Shown here: positions 55,329 to 63,091 of the stretch, piece by piece | How the letters are laid out: every line of letters starts with the position of its first letter | Numbering within the stretch: the stretch's first letter is position 1 | Origin: Myxacorys californica WJT36-NPBG1 | GTDB taxonomy: Bacteria > Cyanobacteriota > Cyanobacteriia > Leptolyngbyales > Leptolyngbyaceae | Direction of reading: 5' to 3' | Length of the DNA: 64,000 nt | NCBI GenBank assembly: GCA_019359315.1 | Contig: JAHHHO010000010.1 | Location: 1-64,000 of the forward strand | Made by a program: the position numbers and the translations under genes | Notes under the pieces: generated by a model | Seen by the model: only the letters and a program-made list of their open reading frames with translations | Told to the model about the DNA's origin: nothing | Databases searched by the model: none

Positions 55329-56378
55329 ATGAGTACTTTGTCACTATCCCAATTAGTTGGTTCCTCGCACTATCTTGCGATCGCAGATGATGCCCTCAAG
55401 GACGAGGATAATGCCGCTTGGGTGATGGAGCTAGAGTTAGAGGTTCGGCAAGAATGGATTGAGCGCATTAGTTGGATTCGGCTGGCGGATCGGTTAGCTG
55501 AGAGTGATCTCCTAGACCCTCATGGTTCTGAGTTTCAGCGCTTTCAAGACGGTTGGAAGTGGCTGATGGCAACGGGTCAGGCACAGCCTGTTAGCGGGCA
55601 TCGGAAAGTCTTTGAGGCCATTCGCGATCGCTGGTTTTGTAATACTGAACCTGTAGATCAGCTATCCATTAGCTCGTGGAATCGTTACTTAAACGCGCTG
55701 GAGCGCTATCACCACAACAACAATCTTGTCTTCGACACCCTCGATCAGTTTGAATCGATGCTAGAGGAACTGGCAGCCTCTTTCTTTCAAGTATTACCCT
55801 TTCTGCCAGCTCACCAGCGACGAATAGTCGGCGCGTTTGGCATGGTGGATCAGTTTTACAACATTCTGCGTGATCTTCGGGAAGACGCCAAGCAAGGCAT
55901 TTGTTATCTGCCGACGGAAGTACTCGATCGCTTTGGTGTCAGTCGTACCGAAATTCTCGAATTGCGAGCCTACAATAATCCGGGCTACCGCTCCATGATG
56001 CAATTTTGGATTTATGACTATTTGCCACAGTTGTATCGTAAAGCGTATCCCTTTATTTTGTCGCCCGATCTACATCCTTCTTGGCAAATGCTGCGGGATT
56101 GGTCGCTGAACCGCTATAAGCGAATCGAGCGGATACTGCGTCGATGCGACTACGACTACACAAGATTTCCGCAAGTCTACTGGCAAGAAGTTCAACGAGA
56201 TTTGGTGTTGATCCTGCCAGCGAGATTTGGCAATCCCTCTTATTGTCATCTTCCTAAAGGAGGAAATAGAGGATATTCAACAAAATTAACATCTATCTCT
56301 TCTCTATCTCGCAAATGCAAGCTGTTTCAGTTCGCCAAGCAAGAGCCTAATGTTTTGATGGAGTTTGGCTGCGGTTGA
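55329..56378 (+). CDS. Squalene/phytoene synthase-like protein
   Basis: 349 residues from ATG 55329. The region FGMVDQFYNILRDLREDAKQG, followed by ICYLPTEVLDRFGVSRTEIL, corresponds to the second Asp-rich motif (here DLRED) and following helix of head-to-head prenyl synthases. The first motif position reads WIRLADRLAESD, an Asp-x3-Glu instead of the usual Asp-x3-Asp. The N-terminal 100 residues are not typical of phytoene or squalene synthase. The family would condense two prenyl diphosphates, but activity is uncertain. The last roughly 35 residues look unrelated to the fold. Confidence 0.7.
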   Translation: MSTLSLSQLVGSSHYLAIADDALKDEDNAAWVMELELEVRQEWIERISWIRLADRLAESDLLDPHGSEFQRFQDGWKWLMATGQAQPVSGHRKVFEAIRDRWFCNTEPVDQLSISSWNRYLNALERYHHNNNLVFDTLDQFESMLEELAASFFQVLPFLPAHQRRIVGAFGMVDQFYNILRDLREDAKQGICYLPTEVLDRFGVSRTEILELRAYNNPGYRSMMQFWIYDYLPQLYRKAYPFILSPDLHPSWQMLRDWSLNRYKRIERILRRCDYDYTRFPQVYWQEVQRDLVLILPARFGNPSYCHLPKGGNRGYSTKLTSISSLSRKCKLFQFAKQEPNVLMEFGCG

Positions 56379-56391
56379 AGTTTGGCTGCGG

Positions 56392-58113
56392 TTAATAAGA
56401 TGTTCCTGACTTGCGGTGCAAGACGGCAGTTACGCCTTTCGCTTCCATGACTTTGCCATTGTTCACCTCGGCATAAAGCAGCCAATGATCACCGCATTCC
56501 ATTCGGTTTTGAATGGTGCATTCGAGGTAGGCCAAAGCGTCTAGCAGAATTGGGCAACCATTGGCGGCAGGTTCCGTGTTGAGGTCGGCAAAGCGATCGC
56601 GGCTAGGCTCAGCTGCTTTCATAAAAGCGCGATGAAGCGGCCGATCTTCTCGGAGAATATTTAGCACAAACTGATCACCAATGTGATCGAGCCAGCCTTC
56701 CACACGCGATTTTGCGATCGCAACGGTAACTCCAGGCGGATTAAAGGTCGCTTGGGAAATCCAAGACGTGAGGAATCCATTGGTTCGTTCGCCTTGCTTA
56801 ACCGTTACCACACACAACGACCCAACCACGCGACCTAAGGCTTGTTCAGTACGGTCGCTCTTTGTTTCAGTCACAAACGATCGCGGTTCTCGAACTTTCT
56901 TCGTTTTACGCAACACCTGAGCAAACTCTGCCCCCGCTTGCTCTGACTGCTGCAACACCTCGTCTGTCGGCTTGAATTTCACGCGAATCGTGTCAAATCC
57001 AAACGTATAGCCTGCATCTTGAAGGCGGTTTTCAACGAGATCGATCGCTTCGCCGCTCCAGCCATAGGAGCCAAAAACGCCTGCTACTTTCGTTTTTGAG
57101 GCATTAGAGAGGACTAAACCCAGCGCTGTTTGAATTTGTGTCGGGGCGTGTCCTGCCAGCGTTGGAGTGCCAATAATGAAGCCGTCGCATCGTTCTACAA
57201 CCGCTGTCACATCAGATGGCTCAGCAAATTCGCAGTTAACCGATTCAACAGTAATGTCAGAGTCCGTGAGTCCTTTGGCGATCGCTTGTGCCACACTGGC
57301 GGTATTTCCATAGGCAGAAGCGTAAAGCAAGGCGACAGAACGTTCTTGGTTTTTCTGCTCATCGCACCAGTTGCGATAGTCTAACAACAAGCGGCTGCGG
57401 CTATAGCGCACAATGGAGCCATGAGCAACGGCGTACATCGTGGCAGGAAAAGTTGAAAGTTCTGCGATCGCGTCTTCAACCTGTTTAGACTGCGCCGCGT
57501 GCAGACAGTCGAAGTAGTAGCGACGATCTTCGTCTAGCTGCTTCCAGTGTTCATCGAAAATAGAATCGTCGCAGACATGCGAGCCAAAGAATTTGTCCGT
57601 ATAGAGAATTTGGGTGGCTGGATCAAAAACGCACAATTCATCCACCCAACGCGGAGTAGGCACGAAGGCGAATTGCAAAACATGTCCTTTGCCCAGATCG
57701 AGAGTGTCGTCATCTCGAACAATTTGAAGTTGGAGATGATGGTTTGGAAAAGCCGTTTTTAAGGCATTGGCAGCCGGCTTAGAGCAAACGATCGTGACCT
57801 GCGGTGCTAATTCGAGCAGCTTTTTGAGCGTTTCAAGGCGATTTTGATTCACGTGGCTCAAAATCACATAGTCGAGCTTTTGAAAGTACTGATGTTGATG
57901 TAGTTCGTGTACAAAAATATCTGTGAAAGACGAACCCGGCGGATCGATCAAGGCATTTTGTTCCGCTTGAATCAAATACGCGTTAGCGGTCGTGCCTTTT
58001 TGCCGCGCGTATTCGATCTCAAACTTGAGCCGATCCCAAGTGCGCGATCGCAGCACTTGTGTATCGGCACCGATTTCGGCAATTTGCACGTCTCTGGGTC
58101 TGGAGTCTGACAT
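56392..58113 (-). CDS. flv1: Flavodiiron protein Flv1-type, with degenerate diiron site
   Basis: 573 residues from ATG 58113. Its order is a metallo-beta-lactamase-like domain (about 1-255), flavodoxin-like domain (ALLYASAYGNTASVAQAI) and a C-terminal flavin-reductase-like domain (GSLCVVTVKQGERTNGFLTSWISQ), as in cyanobacterial Flvs. The canonical H-x-E-x-D-H motif reads SHVNQNRL, and YTDKFFGSHVCDD also departs from it, so the iron site cannot be conventional. This is the known Flv1 pattern. Flv1 works with Flv3 to reduce O2 to water behind photosystem I. flv3 lies directly upstream. Confidence 0.88.
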   Translation of the reverse strand: MSDSRPRDVQIAEIGADTQVLRSRTWDRLKFEIEYARQKGTTANAYLIQAEQNALIDPPGSSFTDIFVHELHQHQYFQKLDYVILSHVNQNRLETLKKLLELAPQVTIVCSKPAANALKTAFPNHHLQLQIVRDDDTLDLGKGHVLQFAFVPTPRWVDELCVFDPATQILYTDKFFGSHVCDDSIFDEHWKQLDEDRRYYFDCLHAAQSKQVEDAIAELSTFPATMYAVAHGSIVRYSRSRLLLDYRNWCDEQKNQERSVALLYASAYGNTASVAQAIAKGLTDSDITVESVNCEFAEPSDVTAVVERCDGFIIGTPTLAGHAPTQIQTALGLVLSNASKTKVAGVFGSYGWSGEAIDLVENRLQDAGYTFGFDTIRVKFKPTDEVLQQSEQAGAEFAQVLRKTKKVREPRSFVTETKSDRTEQALGRVVGSLCVVTVKQGERTNGFLTSWISQATFNPPGVTVAIAKSRVEGWLDHIGDQFVLNILREDRPLHRAFMKAAEPSRDRFADLNTEPAANGCPILLDALAYLECTIQNRMECGDHWLLYAEVNNGKVMEAKGVTAVLHRKSGTSY

Positions 58114-58344
58114 AAGGAATGAGGGATGAGAGGAAGGGCAATGCCCCGCTATTAGAGCAGAGCGCAACTCCGCAGGAACCGCGAGGAGGGATGGTCTACA
58201 GCAACGCGATGCGAGAAGAAGTAGATGAGGGATAAGGGATACAACTCAAATTACACTTGTCAAATTACACGTCCGCATTTCATCCCCATTTGCGAAGCGT
58301 TGCCGCAGGCGTCCCTTATCCTTCGTCCTTACCTTAGTAGGGAT

Positions 58345-60084
58345 TTAGTAGTGATTTCCCACTTTCCGATGGTGAACGGCAGTGAGAGCATCCGATTTAG
58401 CAACTCGTCCGGCATCCACTGTACTGTAGACAATCCAGTGGTCACTGCATTCCATCCGGCTTGCGACTTCGCATTCTAGATAGGCGAGGGAATCCGCAAG
58501 AATTGGAGAACCGTTATTAGCAGGATAGGTTTTGACGTTCGCAAATCGGTCTGCGCCGGGGGCAAAGCGCTTTAAGAAGTGCTTCATCAAGGGCTGATAG
58601 TTACCTTCTTCCAAAATATTGAGAACGAAGCGATCGCCGACTCTCATGAGTGACTCGATCGCGCGGTCTTTGGCCACGGCGATCGTAAACCCCAACGGCT
58701 GGAAACTGGCTTGAGACACCCAGGATGCTAACATCGCGCTGGTTACTTCGTTCTTCTTGGCGGTGATGATGTAAAGCCCTCCACTTAAGCGTCCCATTGC
58801 TTTATCGAGATCGCCGTCCAGAGATTTCATTTGTTTTACAGCGCGATCGCGGGTCAGCCATTGCCCCAAGTCTGTGCCTGCTTCTTCGCAAAGCTGATAG
58901 GTTGCCTCGGTCGGATCTGCCTCGATTTTGATGGGAGCAAAGCCTTCGGTTAATCCCGCTTCCCGAAATTGGCTGCGAATCACATCCACCGATTCTTCAT
59001 CCTCGCCTGCCACCTCAAACAGCCCGATCGCTTGCTTTGCATTTGCCGCTGCCAGAATTGTGCCGATCGCAGCTTCAGCTTGATCGGCGAGTTCACCTGA
59101 TTGAGGCGGCATTCCAATCACTAATCCGCTTGAAAGTTCGACCAGTTCGCGCACCTCGTGGGGTTGGGCTTCTCGCAGATCTAAAACTTCAACCCCAACC
59201 CCTGTTTTGAGAATGCCATCTGCGATCGCGTGGGCTAAGCGATCGCCGTCTCCGTAGCCACTCACGTAAAACAATCCTACCGTTTTGACAGATTTGGCTT
59301 TGGTTTGGCTCCATTCTTGGTAGCGCCCAACCAATTCTTTCACGTTGTAGTACAAGAGCGGGCCATGACCGGTTGCTACCATTTTCACTTCGGGAAGCTC
59401 CCCAATGCGTTTGATGGCAGACAGCACCGATCGGGCGTTAGGAGCCATGAGACAATCGTAGTAGATGCGATATTCCTGCTCGATCAGGTCTAAATCTTCG
59501 TCAAAGGTGCGATCGTCGCAAAAATGCATTCCAAAGGCATCGCAGGTGAAGAGCGTTTGCGTTTTCGAGTCGTAGGTAAAAATGGTGTCGGGCCAATGCA
59601 AATTTGGCGCAGACACAAATTCCAATAAATGACCATTGCCCAAATCTAAGCGCTCTCCGCTTTTGACCAACTGGCTCTTGAAAGGTTGATGAACCATACT
59701 GTCAAGAAACTGAATGGCGACTTTTGCGCCCACTACCGTAATGTTTGGATTCAGTTGAAGCACGTCTCGCACCAAGCCACTGTGATCCGGTTCGGTATGG
59801 CTAATGATCAGATAGTCGATTTGCTGCGGATCGATTAGCTCAGTTAATGTATCCAGGTACAGATCCCGAAACTTCTCATGAGAAGTATCAACGAGGGCAA
59901 CTTTCTCACCTCGAATCAAGAAGGAGTTGTAGGTGGTGCCGTTTTCTAAGGAAAACTCAATATCAAAACGATCGCGATCCCAATCGAGGGAGCGAATAAC
60001 GGTTGTGTCTGAGGCAATATCAGCAGTTTGAAGGGTGAGTCTGCGCTTTGATCGAGCAGTGGGACGATCGCTGAGTGCTACCAT
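58345..60084 (-). CDS. flv3: Flavodiiron protein Flv3-type, canonical diiron site
   Basis: 579 residues with the same three-domain layout: beta-lactamase-like diiron, flavodoxin (FYVSGYGDGDRLAHAIADG) and flavin reductase (GGLYIITAKKNEVTSAMLASWVSQ). The diiron ligands are intact: ISHTEPDHSGLV gives H-x-E-x-D-H, AFGMHFCDD supplies the next Asp, and ATGHGPLLYYN the last His. With the neighbouring Flv1 it would form the NADPH-dependent O2-reducing enzyme protecting photosystem I under fluctuating light. The 231-base gap between the two suggests either an operon or separate promoters. Confidence 0.9.
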   Translation of the reverse strand: MVALSDRPTARSKRRLTLQTADIASDTTVIRSLDWDRDRFDIEFSLENGTTYNSFLIRGEKVALVDTSHEKFRDLYLDTLTELIDPQQIDYLIISHTEPDHSGLVRDVLQLNPNITVVGAKVAIQFLDSMVHQPFKSQLVKSGERLDLGNGHLLEFVSAPNLHWPDTIFTYDSKTQTLFTCDAFGMHFCDDRTFDEDLDLIEQEYRIYYDCLMAPNARSVLSAIKRIGELPEVKMVATGHGPLLYYNVKELVGRYQEWSQTKAKSVKTVGLFYVSGYGDGDRLAHAIADGILKTGVGVEVLDLREAQPHEVRELVELSSGLVIGMPPQSGELADQAEAAIGTILAAANAKQAIGLFEVAGEDEESVDVIRSQFREAGLTEGFAPIKIEADPTEATYQLCEEAGTDLGQWLTRDRAVKQMKSLDGDLDKAMGRLSGGLYIITAKKNEVTSAMLASWVSQASFQPLGFTIAVAKDRAIESLMRVGDRFVLNILEEGNYQPLMKHFLKRFAPGADRFANVKTYPANNGSPILADSLAYLECEVASRMECSDHWIVYSTVDAGRVAKSDALTAVHHRKVGNHY

Positions 60085-60211
60085 GTCTGCCTCCTAGAAG
60101 GGGTGTACCTTACTTACATGTTAAGGAATATTGCTCGTATTTTCTTAGTTTTTCGCGTTTGGCCCGGTTTTGTAAAGTTTTAATACACAAAGGGACTCAT
60201 AAGTTTTTTAT

Positions 60212-60976
60212 ATGAACGAGTGGCTTGCGCTCACGATTGGTAATTCTCGCTTCCACTGGGCACTGTTTGAGGATGAAACACTGCGGCAGGTTTGGGATGC
60301 TCCACCAATGGATGTAGACGTTGTAAAAGCCTTCATTGCTAATCCTAAAGGGTTTGTGCCGCTTTCAAATCAGATGGCTCTACCCGAACTTTGGCTGGCT
60401 TCCGTCGTACCCAAACAGAGTAAACCTTGGACAGCCTATTCCCAAGTCAAGGTCATCACACTGTCTCAGATTCCGTTGTATCAGGTTTATTCAAGTTTTG
60501 GAGTTGATCGGGCGCTGGCGTTGTGGGGCGCGATCGCAACCTATGGCAGTCCCACGTTGGTGATTGACTGCGGGACTGCTATGACTTTTACGGGAGCCGA
60601 TTCGCACAACAATCTGATCGGCGGCGCAATTTCGCCAGGATTGAGGTTGCAGTTTCAGGCGTTGGGACAGAACACCGCCGCGTTACCTAATTTAGATACT
60701 GAAACGATTTCAGACTTGCCGCCGCGCTGGGCGCGAAACACGCAAGCTGCGATCGCGAGTGGAATTTTGCAGGGTGCAATTGCGAGTATTCGAGACTTTG
60801 TTCTAGATTGGCAACAAAGATTTCCAGATAGTGCGATCGTCATGACCGGAGGTGATGCAACGCTACTGTGTAGAATTCTGAACCAAGAATTACCCGAAGT
60901 ATCAAGATTGATCCACTTAGACTTAAATTTAGCTTTTTGGGGAATTCGAGAGATTAGACGCCGTTCGAATGGCTAA
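60212..60976 (+). CDS. coaX: Type III pantothenate kinase
   Basis: A 254-residue member of the ASKHA-like CoaX family, which phosphorylates pantothenate in the first step of coenzyme A synthesis. The P-loop-like motif is LTIGNSRFHWALF (the usual leading Asp is Thr, as I recall in cyanobacterial CoaX). LVIDCGTAMTFTGAD is the second motif, GGAISPGLRLQFQAL the pantothenate region, and IVMTGGDATLL the adenosine motif. Translation starts at ATG 60212. It is divergent from flv3. Confidence 0.93.
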   Translation: MNEWLALTIGNSRFHWALFEDETLRQVWDAPPMDVDVVKAFIANPKGFVPLSNQMALPELWLASVVPKQSKPWTAYSQVKVITLSQIPLYQVYSSFGVDRALALWGAIATYGSPTLVIDCGTAMTFTGADSHNNLIGGAISPGLRLQFQALGQNTAALPNLDTETISDLPPRWARNTQAAIASGILQGAIASIRDFVLDWQQRFPDSAIVMTGGDATLLCRILNQELPEVSRLIHLDLNLAFWGIREIRRRSNG

Positions 60977-61130
60977 CTCAAGATATATTCCTACTTTCCA
61001 ACGAACTTGCCCTTTAACCCACGCTAATATCTCACCCTCAATCCGAGGTGCGAGGCGAATCTTGCCAGCACTTGCAGGATCAATAGCACTTCACTTTTCC
61101 ATGGTTAAAGTCGTATTCTATTTCCATCGG

Positions 61131-61409
61131 TTAGGCAGTTTTCTGGTTACTATCCTGCTCAATATGACGACGCAACACTGAATTAATTAGCGCCTTGTAC
61201 TCTTCGCTTTGCGATTGAAACCATGTCATCACGTCCGGATCAAGCTGAACTAAGTTCCTAGCTTGATCCGCTGGAACTCTTAGCACTGCCTTCTCAAAAA
61301 ACTCGTCCGTCAAAGGTGGAATATCAGAATAATCAATTCCTTCGTCTGACATCGATTCCAATGCTGCCCAATTAGTACGAGAGGTACTGCTCAAATCGTT
61401 TTCGTTCAT
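61131..61409 (-). CDS. brnA: BrnA-family antitoxin
   Basis: A 92-residue protein. The segment TDEFFEKAVLRVPADQARNLVQLDPDVMTWF fits BrnA antitoxins, whose C-terminal ribbon-helix-helix (YKALINSVLRRHIEQ) binds DNA. It would neutralise the toxin encoded just upstream and repress the operon. Its start overlaps the toxin gene by 38 bases (61372-61409), indicating coupled translation. Toxin-then-antitoxin is the normal BrnT-BrnA order. Confidence 0.85.
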   Translation of the reverse strand: MNENDLSSTSRTNWAALESMSDEGIDYSDIPPLTDEFFEKAVLRVPADQARNLVQLDPDVMTWFQSQSEEYKALINSVLRRHIEQDSNQKTA

Positions 61410-61650
61410 GTCGATTTGCCCGCCGTGCTGAAATTACTCGGATTACGTCACCTTGCCGCTCTGTCCAAACAACGATCGCTATACCGTTGCCTAAAAAGCC
61501 GATTCCAATCCATTGGTCTTCACTGTAATCAAAACGGTTATCCAACTCAATCAGCATTGAACCCTCAAACATTTCGGGAACATCCGCAAAATCAATTTCG
61601 TGTTTACGAACATTTTCTAGATTTTTCGCTTCGTCCCACTCAAACTGCAT
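61372..61650 (-). CDS. brnT: BrnT-family ribonuclease toxin
   Basis: A 92-residue RelE-fold toxin. The N-terminus FEWDEAKNLENVRKHEIDFADV and the C-terminal RVISARRANRHERKRFEQYL are characteristic of BrnT, including the conserved Arg/Ser-Ala-Arg-x-Ala motif near the active site. It would cleave RNA when free of BrnA. It forms a type II toxin-antitoxin operon with the overlapping downstream gene. Confidence 0.9.
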   Translation of the reverse strand: MQFEWDEAKNLENVRKHEIDFADVPEMFEGSMLIELDNRFDYSEDQWIGIGFLGNGIAIVVWTERQGDVIRVISARRANRHERKRFEQYLSY

Positions 61651-61695
61651 GGAGACCTAACGCTGCCGATTGAACTACCATAATTATCTCGCATC

Positions 61696-61941
61696 TCATC
61701 CTGCATTCCAACCTGGGAAAATGTGATGCAACTGGTCTTCCAGATTCCATCCTTTCGGGCGCTGCTGTTCATCGAACCAAGGTGTTCCTTTTTTTAGCCA
61801 CTGCTCACGATATGTTGGAGTGTCATCGCAACCATATTCACACCCACAACAGATGCAAATTTCATAAGAGTAGCGAACCTTTTCTTCATCGACGCCTTCT
61901 AGCCAGGGCAAACCACAAATTGGACAGTTAAATATTCTCAT
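61696..61941 (-). CDS. Small Cys-rich (zinc-ribbon-like) hypothetical protein
   Basis: An 81-residue protein. Two Cys clusters are visible: CPICG at residues 6-10 and EICICCGCEYGC around residues 28-39, enough for one or two zinc sites. The spacing and YSYEICICCGCE resemble bacterial Cys-rich CPCC-type small proteins often found next to toxin-antitoxin or immunity genes. The rest is Trp-rich. No function can be assigned. It lies just upstream of brnTA on the same strand. Confidence 0.65.
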   Translation of the reverse strand: MRIFNCPICGLPWLEGVDEEKVRYSYEICICCGCEYGCDDTPTYREQWLKKGTPWFDEQQRPKGWNLEDQLHHIFPGWNAG

Positions 61942-62040
61942 ACTGTAAGAATTGCTTGGTTCTTAAGCATTTGCTTGTCCCCTCACAAATAGCTTTGAAA
62001 CATAATCCTCACCATTTATATCAAATCGCCCAGCTAGAAT

Positions 62041-62514
62041 TTAAGCAACTGTTGTCAACCCCGCAAAGTAGTCTTCCAACTGTCGCTGATGGTCGTGTGA
62101 CAGCCGACCTTCTGGTAACTGTCCCGGCGAAAATGCTTGCACATCAATCACTTCTAGCGGATCTGTGACTTGCATCATGCCCCTTGCTTCAACCTCAACC
62201 ACAATGCAGATCGAATGCATTCGAGGATCGCGATCGGGCGCAGAATACACCCCAACCAACCGTCGAATTTTCGCTAACTCTAGCCCGGTTTCTTCTGCAA
62301 GCTCGCGCGCGATCGCAGTAGGCAAATCTTCGCCCCAGTCCACAATGCCACCCGGAAGACCCCACAACCGATTATCCCGTCGCTGGATTAAAACAAGTTT
62401 CTCATCCGGCAAAATCGCAATAATACTAGTTCCGGTCACAGGATGTCGAAGGATGACACCCAGAACGTTTTGGAAAAAATGCCACAACCAACGCATAGAT
62501 TCAGGAAATAACAC
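62041..62514 (-). CDS. NUDIX hydrolase
   Basis: A 157-residue protein. The Nudix box is GGIVDWGEDLPTAIARELAEETGL, matching G-x5-E-x7-R-E-U-x-E-E-x-G-U, preceded by RRDNRLWGLP. It would hydrolyse a nucleoside diphosphate linked to another group. The substrate is not readable. The first roughly 20 residues (MLFPESMRWLWHFFQNVLG) are hydrophobic and not part of the fold. ATG at 62496 may be the start. Confidence 0.88.
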   Translation of the reverse strand: MLFPESMRWLWHFFQNVLGVILRHPVTGTSIIAILPDEKLVLIQRRDNRLWGLPGGIVDWGEDLPTAIARELAEETGLELAKIRRLVGVYSAPDRDPRMHSICIVVEVEARGMMQVTDPLEVIDVQAFSPGQLPEGRLSHDHQRQLEDYFAGLTTVA

Positions 62515-62627
62515 CGCAGTCGAGACTGATGCTTCAGAGCGTGCAACCGATCAGTCAGAATGCGAGGAACATCTATTCAACCGCAACTTTGATAGAACAC
62601 CACACGAGCCGCTAAACATTTAAGCCC

Positions 62628-63071
62628 TTAAGTTAGATCTTGCAGAAGTTGCGCTGCATGAAGTTCAGGCTTAACTTTCTTGTAGATTTTTTCAATCGTA
62701 CCATCTGGGCTAACCACAACCGTATTTCGGCTAGTGCCCACATATTCTTTACCCATAAATTTCTTTAGTCTATAGCTATCGTAAGTCTCCGCAACTTTTC
62801 CACCTTCATCCGACAAGAGTGGAAAAGGCAGATTGAGCTTATTGACAAACTTTTCGTGAGACTTAGCATCATCGGTGCTGATGCCTAAGACAACGACATT
62901 CTGAGCTTGAAAGTCGGCGTAAGCATCGCGAAAGGCACACGCTTCCTTGATGCATCCCGGCGTGCTGTCGCGCGGATAGAAATACAGAACGACTCGCTTA
63001 CCTTTGAAGTCAGCAAGATTGACAGGCTGCGTAGGTATCGGGCAGGATGAAACTGGGAGCAGGGTCGCCAA
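62628..63071 (-). CDS. Peroxiredoxin of the BCP/PrxQ group, N-terminus displaced by a frameshift
   Basis: As read, 147 residues. The peroxidatic Cys is in PRDSTPGCIKEACAFRD, with the resolving Cys five residues later. FKGKRVVLYFYP and KKFMGKEYVGTSRNTVVV complete the thioredoxin-like fold of bacterioferritin-comigratory-protein/PrxQ enzymes, which reduce peroxides using thioredoxin. The first 16 residues (MATLLPVSSCPIPTQP) do not fit. The normal N-terminus (MPLQIGDPAPSFILPD) is encoded in another frame from ATG 63084, so a small indel lies near 63030-63040. Either this strain makes a shortened protein or the base is a sequencing error. argH ends just upstream. Confidence 0.8.
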   Translation of the reverse strand: MATLLPVSSCPIPTQPVNLADFKGKRVVLYFYPRDSTPGCIKEACAFRDAYADFQAQNVVVLGISTDDAKSHEKFVNKLNLPFPLLSDEGGKVAETYDSYRLKKFMGKEYVGTSRNTVVVSPDGTIEKIYKKVKPELHAAQLLQDLT

Positions 63072-63084
63072 TTTGAAGAGGCAT
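63010..63084 (-). other. Displaced N-terminal segment of prxQ (out-of-frame)
   Basis: From ATG 63084 the minus strand reads M-P-L-Q-I-G-D-P-A-P-S-F-I-L-P-D-T-Y-A-A before stopping at TGA 63012-63010. This is the expected start of PrxQ/BCP (IGDxAPxFxLPD). The main gene continues in the next frame with PVNLADFKGKRVV, leaving 10 bases where 12 would be expected between LPD and PVNL. Confidence 0.75.
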
Positions 63085-63091
63085 CAGAAAA

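Noticed and set aside
60969-61181. 70-residue frame after coaX
   Set aside because: It overlaps the end of coaX and the antitoxin gene, has no start signal and no protein-like pattern.
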